From the NCBI GenBank assembly GCA_034509425.1, contig JAVTVJ010000777.1, positions 449,501 to 513,500 of the forward strand: a DNA stretch of 64,000 bases, written 5' to 3'. A model generated the notes under the pieces. The model worked only from the letters and a program-made list of their open reading frames with translations, searched no databases and had not been told where the DNA came from. Both the position numbers and the translations under genes were made by a program. Shown here piece by piece: positions 22,301 through 32,200 of this stretch (its first letter is position 1; each line of letters opens with the position of its first letter). The stretch is from Eopsaltria australis (Eukaryota; Chordata; Aves; Passeriformes; Petroicidae).

Positions 22301-25300
22301 GGAGTGCATTTATTTATTTTTTAGAAGGATATTGTTAATGAAGAAAGTCGGGGGGAGAACTTCAGAGGACAGATGAGTCCCATGCCATATGATCTTTCCT
22401 ACATCTGTTTCCTGTTTACTAGCGAAGTGTGTGATCTTCATGAAGATAGGATACAGAATCTTTATCTGATGTTGACTGTCCTATAGCTTAAATATAATAT
22501 AGCTTCTGTTTAAAGATTACATAGCAGTCCTCAGGCAGATGCTGTTCTGTGAAGTATTAAAATAGCCTGTAACTGTGGCCAGGAAGTAATGTACTTCTGG
22601 GCTTTCTTCATTAGTGCTCAGTAATGTAGATTGATTAAAGTGATTTATGGAGCTACCATCACTGAGGAGAAGGGGGAAAACAACCAGCAAAATTGAGCCC
22701 AAGCTGTGAAAGCAAGTCATAAAATTTTGTATGTATGCTGCTGTTTGACTTCAGTTTCCTACTCTACCCTGTCCCCATGAACAGCAGCTTCAATGGCCTC
22801 ATAAGGCAGAGAAAGTTTTGAATTGAAAGACAGATAAGGGAAGTCAGGAGTGTCAGAAATAGTTAATATCTGTCTCTGAAAATGCTTTTATCTTCAATTG
22901 TTGCACCAGTGAAGTGCTGCTCAAAAGGAGATCTCTCACTAGAGATTTTGTTTTTCTTCAGAAAGCAGTTTACTCACTGCAACAAATTTACTGTATTTAG
23001 TGTATGTAATGAGGTTAAGCACTTTCAGAATAAACCATGTATTCAACTTCTAAAATACTACAAGGTTTTTTTCATGTTGTCTCTATAGTAAAATTTTGGT
23101 TTATATTAACAAACCCACTGTAGTCTCCCTTGTAACAACTGAAACTGCTTGTATTTAGTGGGGTTTGCTTTTTCAGAGTTGTTTTTTATTCTTGTTCTGA
23201 GGTCTCCATACTGTATCCTCAGTTACAACTCTCAAGTCAGAAAGAAAACTTGTTAGCAACCACTGCCTTGACAGGGTAGCAAAGCTTGTTTTGTACAGAA
23301 ATGCAGGTTTTAAACTGATAGCTCTGTCTGAGCAATGGATTCACATCCCAATGGGGAGACGTCAACTTTTGGTTTGTCTCCACAAATCACGCACATCCAT
23401 AGCAGTCTAAATCCATCAACACTTCAGTTGCTTTTCCTTAGGTCTAAGCCTAAGCTAAAGCTTTGTGAATTAGAGCCGGCTCAGATGCTGCTGTCTTGGC
23501 TCCAGTGTTGTGTGTGAGATAGGACACAAGCTCTAAAACTGGTCAATGCTGTGCGAAAAGAGACATTTGAGTAATTCTGCAAGGCTTGTCTTGTGTTGAA
23601 ATAAAATGCCTCTTGGTGACAGGCTTGCTTAGCCTGGCACAGCCCCTAAAAATTAAATAGGCCACTGCAGTTCTTCTGCATCACCCTCTCCATGTTTTTA
23701 TCTAGTCCCTCCTTAGGCCTGAATCCCAATCTCCTGCTGCTCTCCTTGGCATCCAGTGTACAAACTCAACAAAGCACACCCTCATTCAGTGTGCTTGCAA
23801 GCTAGATCTCTTTGGAGTGGTGATCTTGCCAGATTTGAAGTTGTGAGAGTGTGGGGTAAAGAATAGACTCACTTTTAATGTTTTGAATTCAAATTTGAGA
23901 CCAGCTTTAAGGTATGCTTTAGACTTTATATGAGCTTTTAAGCAGGTGACTGTCATCAGTTTCACTTCTATAAAAGTAGGTTGGAGAGAAGGAAGGTTTA
24001 ATTAATGTCTTGAATGCTTTTATTATGGTGATGACTTGCACATGTGCTGTGCAAAGGTGATTTGAGTGATCCAGTCCTTTTTAGTCAGATTAATATAACA
24101 AATTAAGACTTGTATAGTCTGTTACTCTTGTATGAAACCCTAGGCTGTTGATGATCACAGCTAGTGACAAGCATTTCTGGTTCTGCAACATCTCAACTAA
24201 ATTAAATGCATATAATGTCAAACTTTTTTTTTGTTCCAGTACTATCTGGAGTACAGAGTTCTTGGAAGTAAAATTTTGGTTTAGGAGTGCTTTTGCAGTG
24301 GTATTCTGGTGCAACATGTAAATCTCCTTGGACTAATCTTTCACTGAACAAAACAAGTCCTAAGAATGTTTTATTAATACTAGGTTTACCTTAAAATAAT
24401 TTTTCAAGCTCCAAATGAAGTAATTGTTCAAAGATGGTGTACGCTGTCAAAATTACTGAATGTTTTGTAGAAATTTCTCCACATGGTGAAGGTGTGCTGC
24501 TAATGCTAAAAATGCCAGCAGAGTGGAAGAAGTAATGACAGGATAAAATGAAAATGGCTCCTCAGATGTTCTGTTTTCTAAAAAAAGGACTAAAACCCCC
24601 ACAACTGACTTTTGCCTGCCAGGGTTCACCAGGGAGTAACTTCTCAGCTAAATTGTGTTGACTGAACATCCCATTAAGCTTCTTAGAAGCCTTTAATATC
24701 AACTTGAAATGGGTGTGAAGGATCCCTTCAGAGGGTTTGATACTATGACTAATTTAGTTTACAAGGCTTTACCTCTTGCCTGATTTAGAACGTGGCTTAA
24801 ATGGGATGTTTTCATTAGAATGTTGACTGAATCTAGGACTATAACTGGCTCCATAAAAGCACAAGTAAAAATGTTGTTTCACTCTAGAAGAGATTTTACT
24901 TTCTTTGCTAGTAATACTTACTTACATTCTTGAAGTGTGATTATTTTTTATAATTTTGAAACTGTCTTGAAGCAGAAGTCCATAAAAATTTATTTACTCT
25001 GCACTTCTGAGTTTTTTCTGGCAAATAAACCTCTCCATACTTTCTCAGTAGAAGTGCCTGCTAGGATGTCTACATAGAGGCTACACAATACACCATATTT
25101 CTCCTCATACAAAATAATCCTGCTCTGTGAACTAAAATAAAATATTCTTCCATCAGGCAGATGTTATACTCATCACAGCATTTCCAGACTTTTGATAGCA
25201 AAATTAACAAGTGGGAAGAACTGTCATGAGCAGTGAGTTTATCATAGGTCTTAGACCACGTGTGTTAACTTCAGGCTGGTAATTCTGGGCAGTCAAATGG

Positions 25301-27163
25301 GAGGGACCAAAACTGTGTTAGCAGGTACCTGAGGATGGGGAGGCACAATTGTGCAGTCATGGTGTAGTGCATGAGCATTTGATAATATACCTTACAGTTA
25401 AAGGTTTGTGCAATTTGGGTGACTTCTGACTTAGAATGTAATGTGTATGAGTGTGTTAATTTCTACTGTGCACTTACGAGCTAAGTTTAGAAACCAAAAC
25501 TTTCCCTAATTCCACTTAATGACAAATACGCTACATCTAGGAACGTGGTTTTCTTGCAGGAATGAAAGCATTAATTGTGACACTAGAAGGGAGGGGTTCT
25601 TGTGCATCTAAATGAGAACTCTGCAAAATGAAAGCCAGTTTTACCAAAATTGTCCAGACAATAGCTTCTCATCAAGGTCTTAGTTCTTTAGCAATTACAC
25701 TTCTGAGTTTTAGCTTTGTGCCTCTCAGAAAGAGCTACCAGTTTTTAATTGCTTAATGAGTCTTGTTAGACAAATTGGATGTTATAGAGGGGGAAAAATG
25801 CTTGGAGGCAGGCACCAGGGCATTGTAGATCATTACTTTTCTGAAGTCTATAAGCAGCTGATGACAGAGGCAAAATGTGTCAGCTTGGCTTGTACAAAGC
25901 AGTTATTCTACTTGTTTAGAGCTGTGCATGTCACTGTGAGTTCTCAGTTCTATATAAAGGGCGTTTGTTTCTCTGGATGTTGATTTAGCGTAGTATCTTT
26001 CCAGTTGACACTGGATGTGAAATGAGCTTGGCTACATTTAAAAATATTTTCCATGTTAATTGGTTGTTGTAGTTAGAAATAAAAGCAAGGTTGTTTACTG
26101 TGATGACTTAATAATTTGGAAAATAAATGTTACAATAATGAAAGCTTATATCTTTTAATTGGTAATATATATTGCTTTTGTATTTCCTGTTTTCTTCTGT
26201 TTAGGTTAAAAACTTTGCTGTTATTTATCTTGTGGACATTACTGAAGTACCAGACTTCAACAAGATGTACGAGTTGTATGATCCCTGTACCGTCATGTTT
26301 TTCTTCAGGTACGTGATAGTTCTGGAATGTAACTCACTTAAACTTTGTCAAATACAGTGTCTCAGCAGATCATTTCCAAATGCATAGCAGCACACTGATG
26401 CTTATGTTTTCATTGCTCTACAAAAGAGTAAACTGATTATATAGGAAAATGGCTTGTTTTCCAATTAGCCTGGTAAGAGTGATAATAGAGTGCAAATTAG
26501 TGGTAGTGAAAACTGGGTTTATTATCTGTTGTTCTTAGTCTTAAATCTCAAACTTCCTGTAGAGAATACTGTAGTAATACAACAGTCAAGCTTGCCAAAC
26601 CTGCTTTCAAGATAAATCAAAAGTAATAAGGGTTTTTCAGAGTTAAGGTTTCTACATTGATGAGATAGAATGTTCTACCAATAAGCATGGAAGCCTCTCT
26701 GGAGATAGATAGTAGTGGGGAAGAAATACAAACAATAAGGAATATGCTGTAGGATAATTGCACTGAGTAGCCATTTTGGGGGCATGTTTGGGGTTCTTAT
26801 TCTTGCTTTAAAAATTGGCAGTAAAATGTCAGCTTGAGTGAGAGGAGTGGATACTCTTAGTGCTTGTTTTGCAAGTCTTTCTCTGTTATAAGGACTTCCT
26901 TTGATCCTACAAAGCATTTGGGGGGGACATAAGATTTCTTTCTGAATTATAGTACCATATTAACTTGGTTTTTTGTCTTTTCTCTTTAAAGGAACAAACA
27001 TATCATGATTGATTTAGGTACAGGTAATAACAACAAGATCAACTGGGCAATGGAAGATAAACAGGAGATGATTGACATTATAGAAACTGTTTATAGAGGA
27101 GCCCGCAAAGGTCGAGGTTTGGTGGTATCACCGAAAGATTATTCCACTAAATACAGATATTGA
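19337..27163 (+). CDS. TXNL4A: TXNL4A, U5 snRNP 15 kDa protein (DIM1), complete
   Basis: A core component of the U5 snRNP and U4/U6.U5 tri-snRNP, needed for pre-mRNA splicing in the nucleus. Exons: 19337-19489 (residues 1-51), 26205-26308 (52-86) and 26992-27163 (86-142 and TGA). They join in frame to 142 aa, the universal length of this family. All introns are GT-AG (GTAAAT, GTACGT donors). The protein begins MSYMLPHLHNGWQVDQ and ends STKYRY. It has the thioredoxin-like fold without a CxxC active site: W34-D35-P36-T37-C38 stands in its place, and C38 and C79 are the pair reported to form a disulfide in human DIM1. Sequence conservation with human is near complete by eye. The ATG at 19337 is in a favourable context (CCAGGATGT). 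HSBP1L1 follows convergently. Confidence 0.98.
19929..19986. repeat. Short degenerate tandem repeat in TXNL4A intron 1
   Basis: Three imperfect copies of a unit like TTAATCTGTCAGTGATAT (about 17-23 nt) lie head to tail. They differ by small insertions and substitutions. This is local slippage-type repetition with no evident function. Confidence 0.7.
20303..20466 (-). repeat. CR1 LINE fragment in TXNL4A intron 1
   Basis: Starts ATCATAGAAATCATAGAATGG, the reversed CR1 3' terminus, and runs through GGTTGGAAGGGACCTTAAAG and CCATCCAACCTGGCCTTGAA to the GGGGCATCCACAA landmark. It is relatively well preserved and 5'-truncated. Confidence 0.92.
20467..26204. other. TXNL4A intron 1, no embedded gene seen
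   Basis: AT-rich intronic sequence with many homopolymer T tracts and no recognisable exon, RNA gene or further repeat family. The intron ends with TTTTCTTCTGTTTAG at 26204. Intron 2 (26309-26991) is likewise plain. Confidence 0.65.
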
Positions 27164-27535
27164 TGTTTCTTTGGGCTGCCTTTTTTCCTAATCCTATGTC
27201 CACTTAAATTTATTTCTGTGTATGTGTGTACATATATGTATATTAAAAGGAAAAAACCTACAATTCCTTGAATTTTTGAGCATAATTTGAATTATTTAAA
27301 AGATCTGAATTCTATTTAAGAAGTAGAAGACTCAAAGCCTGAAACTGTCTTAACTGCAGTAATACTGTAGCTGAATTTTGGGTTTTATTTTTTAAAGACT
27401 TGATCCTTTGTTGTCCTTTTGGTATTATGTATTTTTGTACACAAAAAGTCTGTTTGCAAAAAAATATTTCAACTGGTTCTGTTTGCTTTCATTACACAAA
27501 TATCTAGAAAACCTATACTATGGCTTTTTTGTAAG

Positions 27536-27707
27536 AATAAAGTGAGTTCCACTTACCTTCATTTTTTTCAGCTAATTAAATTTGAGAATGAAAACAGGTG
27601 TAACTGGATGCAAATCAGTTAATGTTGAAGATGAAGAATTCTTACTTTTGTCAGGATTTCCTTGTGTATCATATTAGTCCCCTGTGTCCACTAAAAATGT
27701 GAATAAA
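27536..27707 (+). terminator. TXNL4A: TXNL4A poly(A) signals
   Basis: Two AATAAA hexamers follow the TXNL4A stop codon, at 27536-27541 (about 370 nt downstream) and 27702-27707 (about 540 nt downstream). Either or both could set the mRNA end. The AT-rich 3' UTR begins at 27164. Confidence 0.65.
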
Positions 27708-28370
27708 ACAAGGTGCATTCATTAATATTTAGCAAAACTCAGAGAAAACATCTCCTATGAGTTTGCAGATCACCACACCCCCATCAGCCTAATGGACTTG
27801 TGGTGCCAGACTCCTTTTCCATGATGGCTGTGCACTCACACTTTTGAAGCACTTGGTGAATTCTGCACTGTCAAAGCGTAATTGCACTTCTGTAGCTGGC
27901 TGCAGACAGCAGCTGAGGAAACCACAAGCCTTGCTGCCACTTGATCTCCTGTTTGTCTAATGCTATACCAAAATCTACATGTACTTGGGAGACTTAGATT
28001 GGATTCCACTGTGGCATAGCTTTTGAAATTTCCATCTGCATTTATGACAACTTTTATGGTACTGGAGTTGATGTTTTGTGGGGATTTGTTTTTTAAACGG
28101 ATCCATGCATATTTACAGGATTAATTAAAACGAAGCCAGGCTAGCTCCTTTCTCCAGAAGGGAGAAATCTAGTTTGTTACAAGACAAAGTAGAATATACT
28201 TCTTCTACCAAGTGTGTTATAGAGGATTTAGAAAGTGTCAAGGAAGTAAAACAAAAGGGTCTCAATTTCTGCTGAAGTTAATCTGGTTTAGAGTGGTTAT
28301 TAATGTTGGAAGGGATCACCAGCCTTCCAGTCATAGAAGGTTCTGCATGGTCACGGTTGCCGAGGATTCT

Positions 28371-28440
28371 GTGTGGTGTTGAGCATCTTAGTTGGACTAG
28401 ATGATCTCCAGGGTGTCTTCCAACCATGATGATTCCATGT
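28371..28440 (+). repeat. CR1 LINE 3' end, plus orientation
   Basis: Contains GTTGGACTAGATGATCTCCA followed by GTGTCTTCCAACC and a terminal GATTCCATG, the plus-strand CR1 3' tail. It is short and sits directly against a CR1 copy in the opposite orientation. Confidence 0.78.
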
Positions 28441-28445
28441 TCTCT

Positions 28446-29045
28446 AAAGATGGAGATTCCTCAGCCTTTCTGGAAGGCCTGTTCTGCTGTTTGAGCACCT
28501 TCATAGTTGGAAAGGGTGTACCTTGCATCTGGCTGGAATTTTCTGTGTTGCAGTTTGTGTCAGGTAACTGGTGTACAGCACCTTCAGCAAGTGTCTGGTC
28601 CCTGTGCTCTGCCATGGGGTGTGGTTGGCAGCAAGAAGCCATGGTCATTTCTTAGGGCTGAACTAACAGATTTCTCTCAAACCTGTCTCAAACATTTGCT
28701 GTACTCCACCAGGCTCTGTTTTTACCTCCCTCGCACCACTGCACATCTTGAACTGGGGAGCCCCCAAACTGACAGAATATTGTGGGTGTGGTCTCCCAGC
28801 AGGGTGAACTGAGAGGAAGGACTTGCTGGCCCTACTTGTGCTAATACTGACCAGTGCGTTGCTGCAGCCCAGGCACCCTGCTCACTCAGTCAGCCTTTCC
28901 ACCAGACCCCTTTCCTGAAAAGCAGTGCTGGCCAGCCCCTCACACCTGCCCAGCTTGGCCTTTGCCTTTGAACTTCACCAAGGTCCTGTGGGCCCATTTT
29001 TCCAGCCTGTCCTCCAGCAAACCAACCTCTCCCCCAGTCTGACAG
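28446..29045 (-). repeat. Old CR1 LINE copy, minus orientation
   Basis: A diverged copy recognised from ordered landmarks: GGAGATTCCTCAGCCTTTCTGG at the start, TGTTGCAGTTTGTGTC near 28548, CTTGAACTGGGGAGCCC near 28750, a purine-rich 'GGTGTGGTCTCCCAGCAGGG' segment near 28790, and AACTTCACCAAGGTCCTGTGG with 'CCAGCCTGTCC' near 28970-29015. It lies in the gap between the convergent genes TXNL4A and HSBP1L1. A few nt of its reversed 3' end may lie at about 28305-28340, on the other side of the plus-strand CR1 piece. Confidence 0.75.
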
Positions 29046-29498
29046 TGCGTGCAAGTCTACAGTGATTAAAGCGTTAATTGGAATGATTTCTTGATACTAA
29101 TGAAGGCTGTAATAGAAGCCTTTCTCCCTCATTAGCTGAGGTATTCTGTTAACCTGGCAATACTTCAATTTCTGCATTTATGATAAAAAGTTCCCATTAC
29201 ATTTCAAACTAAATCCTGCAAAGAGTGCCAATGTTTTGGTGTACAACCACCTTAAAGTTTCTGACTACCAGTTTCTTCTTCTGGACATGTTTGCTAACTA
29301 GAATTCCTCATCTATCTCCAGGTCTTTAAAATAAACTCTTTTCATCAAAACAGCTAACATTAAAGTACTGAAATTGTCACAATATAAATACCTGGGTGAT
29401 GTTACCTGCACTGGTGTGCACAGCTTTGGGTGAGCTTGTGAAAAGAGCAACAACCAAGCAGTTGTCTACAAATACTGCCATTTTTTAGTACAGAACGG

Positions 29499-29941
29499 TT
29501 TATTTAAGCTAAACAGAACATTTAAACTAAAAAGGCAACAAATCTTACTATTTTAATATTAAAATAAATATTTTCATACATGGATAACATTTGTGATTGG
29601 GTAAGTTCACTATATTAGGGTAGTGTTTTATCCAAAATAGTGGCTTTGCCTTCTTTGAAACGAACAGTTCTTTTTCAGCTCCAGGAAATAGAGTGCCCCA
29701 CTTAGATGAACAGACCCCACTTTCTACTTTTTTCCTGGGGCAATAGTTTAAAATTTTTTTCAAGATTCTGTCAGGACATGATGCAAATACGCTTGTTTTC
29801 CCTTAAAATTTTTTGTCAGTGTGACACTTGATTGTAAAATCTTGGATTCAGTGCTATGCTGTTCTGCCTTTAATCTTCCTCGAACACATCCTTATTTCAG
29901 TGCTGCAAAGATACAGTGAATAAGTAGGTTAGTGATTTATT
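29499..29941 (-). terminator. HSBP1L1: Candidate poly(A) signals of HSBP1L1
   Basis: TTTATT at 29936-29941 and at 29499-29504 read AATAAA on the minus strand, about 0.9 and 1.3 kb past the HSBP1L1 stop. They define a probable 3' UTR of roughly that size. The choice between them cannot be made from sequence. Confidence 0.4.
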
Positions 29942-30815
29942 CATGAATGTGATTCAGCATGGAGACTGGAAGATTTCTGTACAGTTAAATACATCCTTGT
30001 GGATTGCCTTTCTGCATTTCTGAAAATTATTGCATAGCTTGTGCAAAAGGCATCAGAATTAATAGATACCTAAATTACTTCAGAATATTTACAGACATTC
30101 CTGTCTTTCACTGGGTAGGCAGATTTGGTGACAAGAATAACTGATATGTCTCAATTTGAATCAGGAAAATGTGCAACAACAGGAAGATAACATCACTTGC
30201 ATTCACAGAACACAGAAGCAATGCTGCCTCAGAAATACTAAGAGCACAGAGTCAGGCGTCCATCAGGGAGGGGGCTGGCATTTACAACAGACTGTTATAA
30301 AATCCAGCACACAATCCTGAAATGTAGCATGATTTTATATTAAGCGATTGACTATAATTTACTGCTGTGTTTGGGGTGAATGTGTGTGAGAGGTGTGCTC
30401 TGAGCCACACTGGGAAGCTGTAGCAGGTTTAAAAGCAGGGGTACATAAATTTACACCAGCGAGAATCCTCAGCTACGTTAGCACTCCTGAGGACAGGAAT
30501 TGTGGGCAGGAGCACTTCAAGCCACACACATTTCACTATGAATGGACAGCCTCAGTTTACACACTTGGGGTGAGTTAGCACCACCCCCTTGTATATGGCA
30601 CTCAGCTGGAACAGAGGCAGGAAGGTAACAATTTTTTTTTTAGTAAAACTGGTTGCATTCTTTGGGTCTTCACAAAAAAATTCCAAGGTAATTTAAAACA
30701 TGTTTTTCAAAAGTACATTTTCAAATCCAAGAAAATGCAGGTTTACTAAATATGTAAACACCATTATTTGCCCATCACTCAAAACTAAGTGGAAATGTAT
30801 AAAATATAGAAAAAC

Positions 30816-32048
30816 TTAAGTAAATATCTGTACTCTCAACTCTTCATCACTGTTTTCCACCCCAGCCTCTGTCATCAGGTCAGCAACACGCTTCTCAAGG
30901 TCACTGATGCGCTCGCCCATTTCTTCCAGTAATAAGTTAAAGATAACAATTATAAATAAGAGTTCTATGATTTTACAGGTTTTTTTCTTCTGTAAGAAGA
31001 ACAAGCAGCTTTCTTCCAAATCTGTCAGCCTTTCACTTGTTCACGTTTAATGCAAGATGAAGCGTGCACAAGGTGGTATTGTTAGAACACAATCCCATGT
31101 TCTCTTATGACAGATAAGCATTCAAATTCTTAGTATCAAAAGCCTTTGCAAATACCCATGAGTGAACTGTGTAAGAGATTGTTTTCTTTCTGAGGAACTA
31201 CTTTAGGTGATACCACACAGTTAACCTAGACAATCAGAATATGAGTGCTACTAAAACATTATTCAGAAAGCAGCTGCTTCCTGAAAGGTCAAGTTTCTGA
31301 AAAAAAAGATGTAATAAATGCTTCACAAAGCAGAGGTAGTTTCTGTAAGTACATGAAAAAAGAAAGCTGAGCCCCTTCAGGTCTGATTTTCTCCTTTCGA
31401 GGGCTCACTTTGTCATGCTCAGACCAACAGCTGCTTTTAAACCGTAGCTGGTTTGAGTTCCATTTTTGGAGATGGATGCTTTTTTTAATGCACCTTCAGA
31501 ATCTTTACATATAATTAGATGCTTATTGTACTGGAAAGCCAGAATTGCTGCACAGAGACTACCTAGCTACTTGTAGTGAAACATTTTTGAGGGTTTCCTT
31601 CTTGGAAAAAGGGATATATAAACAGGCTGGGGGAGGGGGGGGGGGAAATTCAGGTGTCTTTACGTCATAGGTGTTTAGCCACGTCACTCATACGCGAATT
31701 TGATGATTAAGAAAGAAGCAAAGACCCCGCCCGCCCCCATCAGCGCGCAGGGGGCCGCAGCCGTGGGATCCGAAATCTCTGCGGCGGGGCGGGCACCCCG
31801 CGTTCCAAAGAGGATATTTCTCAGCGTTAACTTCTCCGTCAGAGCCTGAAAATTCTCCTGCAGCTGGCAGAGCAGATTTTCCGCCTGCGGGGGGGGAAAT
31901 AAACACACGGGAAGCAGAAGGCAGGGCCCCGGTCACGCAGGAGCCCTGCAGTCAGGGCACCCCGCCCGGCCCCGCTCCCCGCCCCGGGGCCGGCCCCGCT
32001 CACCAGCTGCGGCAGCTCCACGGCTCCCGCCGGCTCCGCGGCCGCCAT
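30816..32048 (-). CDS. HSBP1L1: HSBP1L1, heat shock factor-binding protein 1-like 1, complete (74 aa)
   Basis: A small coiled-coil protein of the HSBP1 family. HSBP1 forms a trimeric coiled coil that binds HSF1; the role of the L1 paralogue is not established. Exons on the minus strand: 32048-32004 (residues 1-15), 31884-31818 (16-37 plus one base), 30928-30816 (rest and TAA). The product is 74 aa, equal to the human protein length. The order is a short Ala/Glu N-terminus (MAAAEPAGAVELPQL), then AENLLCQLQENFQALTEKLT and LRMEEMGERISDLEKRVADL with hydrophobic heptad spacing, and an acidic tail. Intron 1 is GT-AG (donor GTGAGC, acceptor CCCCGCAG). Intron 2 is AT-AC with U12-type signals, and joining its ends restores the conserved LRMEEMG. 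The gene is convergent with TXNL4A. The ATG lies in a GC-rich, G-tract-bearing leader. Confidence 0.93.
30929..31817 (-). other. HSBP1L1: U12-type (minor spliceosome) AT-AC intron in HSBP1L1
   Basis: Read on the minus strand, the intron begins ATATCCTCT (from 31817 down), one mismatch from the U12 AT-AC donor consensus ATATCCTTT. It ends with TCTTTAAC then TTATTAC at 30929, that is, a U12-like branch site (consensus TTCCTTAAC) with its branch A about 8 nt from the terminal AC. No GT donor lies near the end of the conserved coding sequence. Using AT-AC joins A|TG to make Met38 in the family motif LRMEEMG. A downstream AG five bases on would give an intact frame but delete the two conserved Glu residues. 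Confidence 0.85.
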
Positions 32049-32200
32049 CGCCTCCCGCTCCGGCTCCAGCCCCAGCCCCAGCCCCAGCCCCAGCCCCGAG
32101 CCTCCGCCCGCCTCCGGGGGCGGGCAGCGAGCGCACGGCCCCGCCCGCAGCACCCCGCGGCGAGCCGGGGAATCCCTAACTCTACCAGTCCCTTATTTGC
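31690..32200 (-). promoter_or_regulatory. HSBP1L1: HSBP1L1 CpG island and promoter
   Basis: CpG-rich sequence covering the first two exons and the leader of HSBP1L1, ending in AT-rich sequence at about 32180. No TATA box is visible in the expected position on the minus strand. It is a typical CpG-island promoter. Confidence 0.65.
32070..32097 (-). repeat. HSBP1L1: GGGGCT hexamer repeat in the HSBP1L1 5' leader
   Basis: Five C4 tracts spaced by AG on the plus strand give five GGGG tracts separated by CT on the transcribed-sense strand. The nearest tract ends 21 nt upstream of the start codon. Such a series can form a G-quadruplex in the mRNA leader. As a 6-nt microsatellite it should vary in length. 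Confidence 0.8.

Noticed and set aside
31684..31817. Reading straight through the HSBP1L1 exon 2 donor to a 74-codon frame
   Set aside because: The residues after LTLR do not match the family, while AT-AC splicing restores the conserved coiled coil and length.
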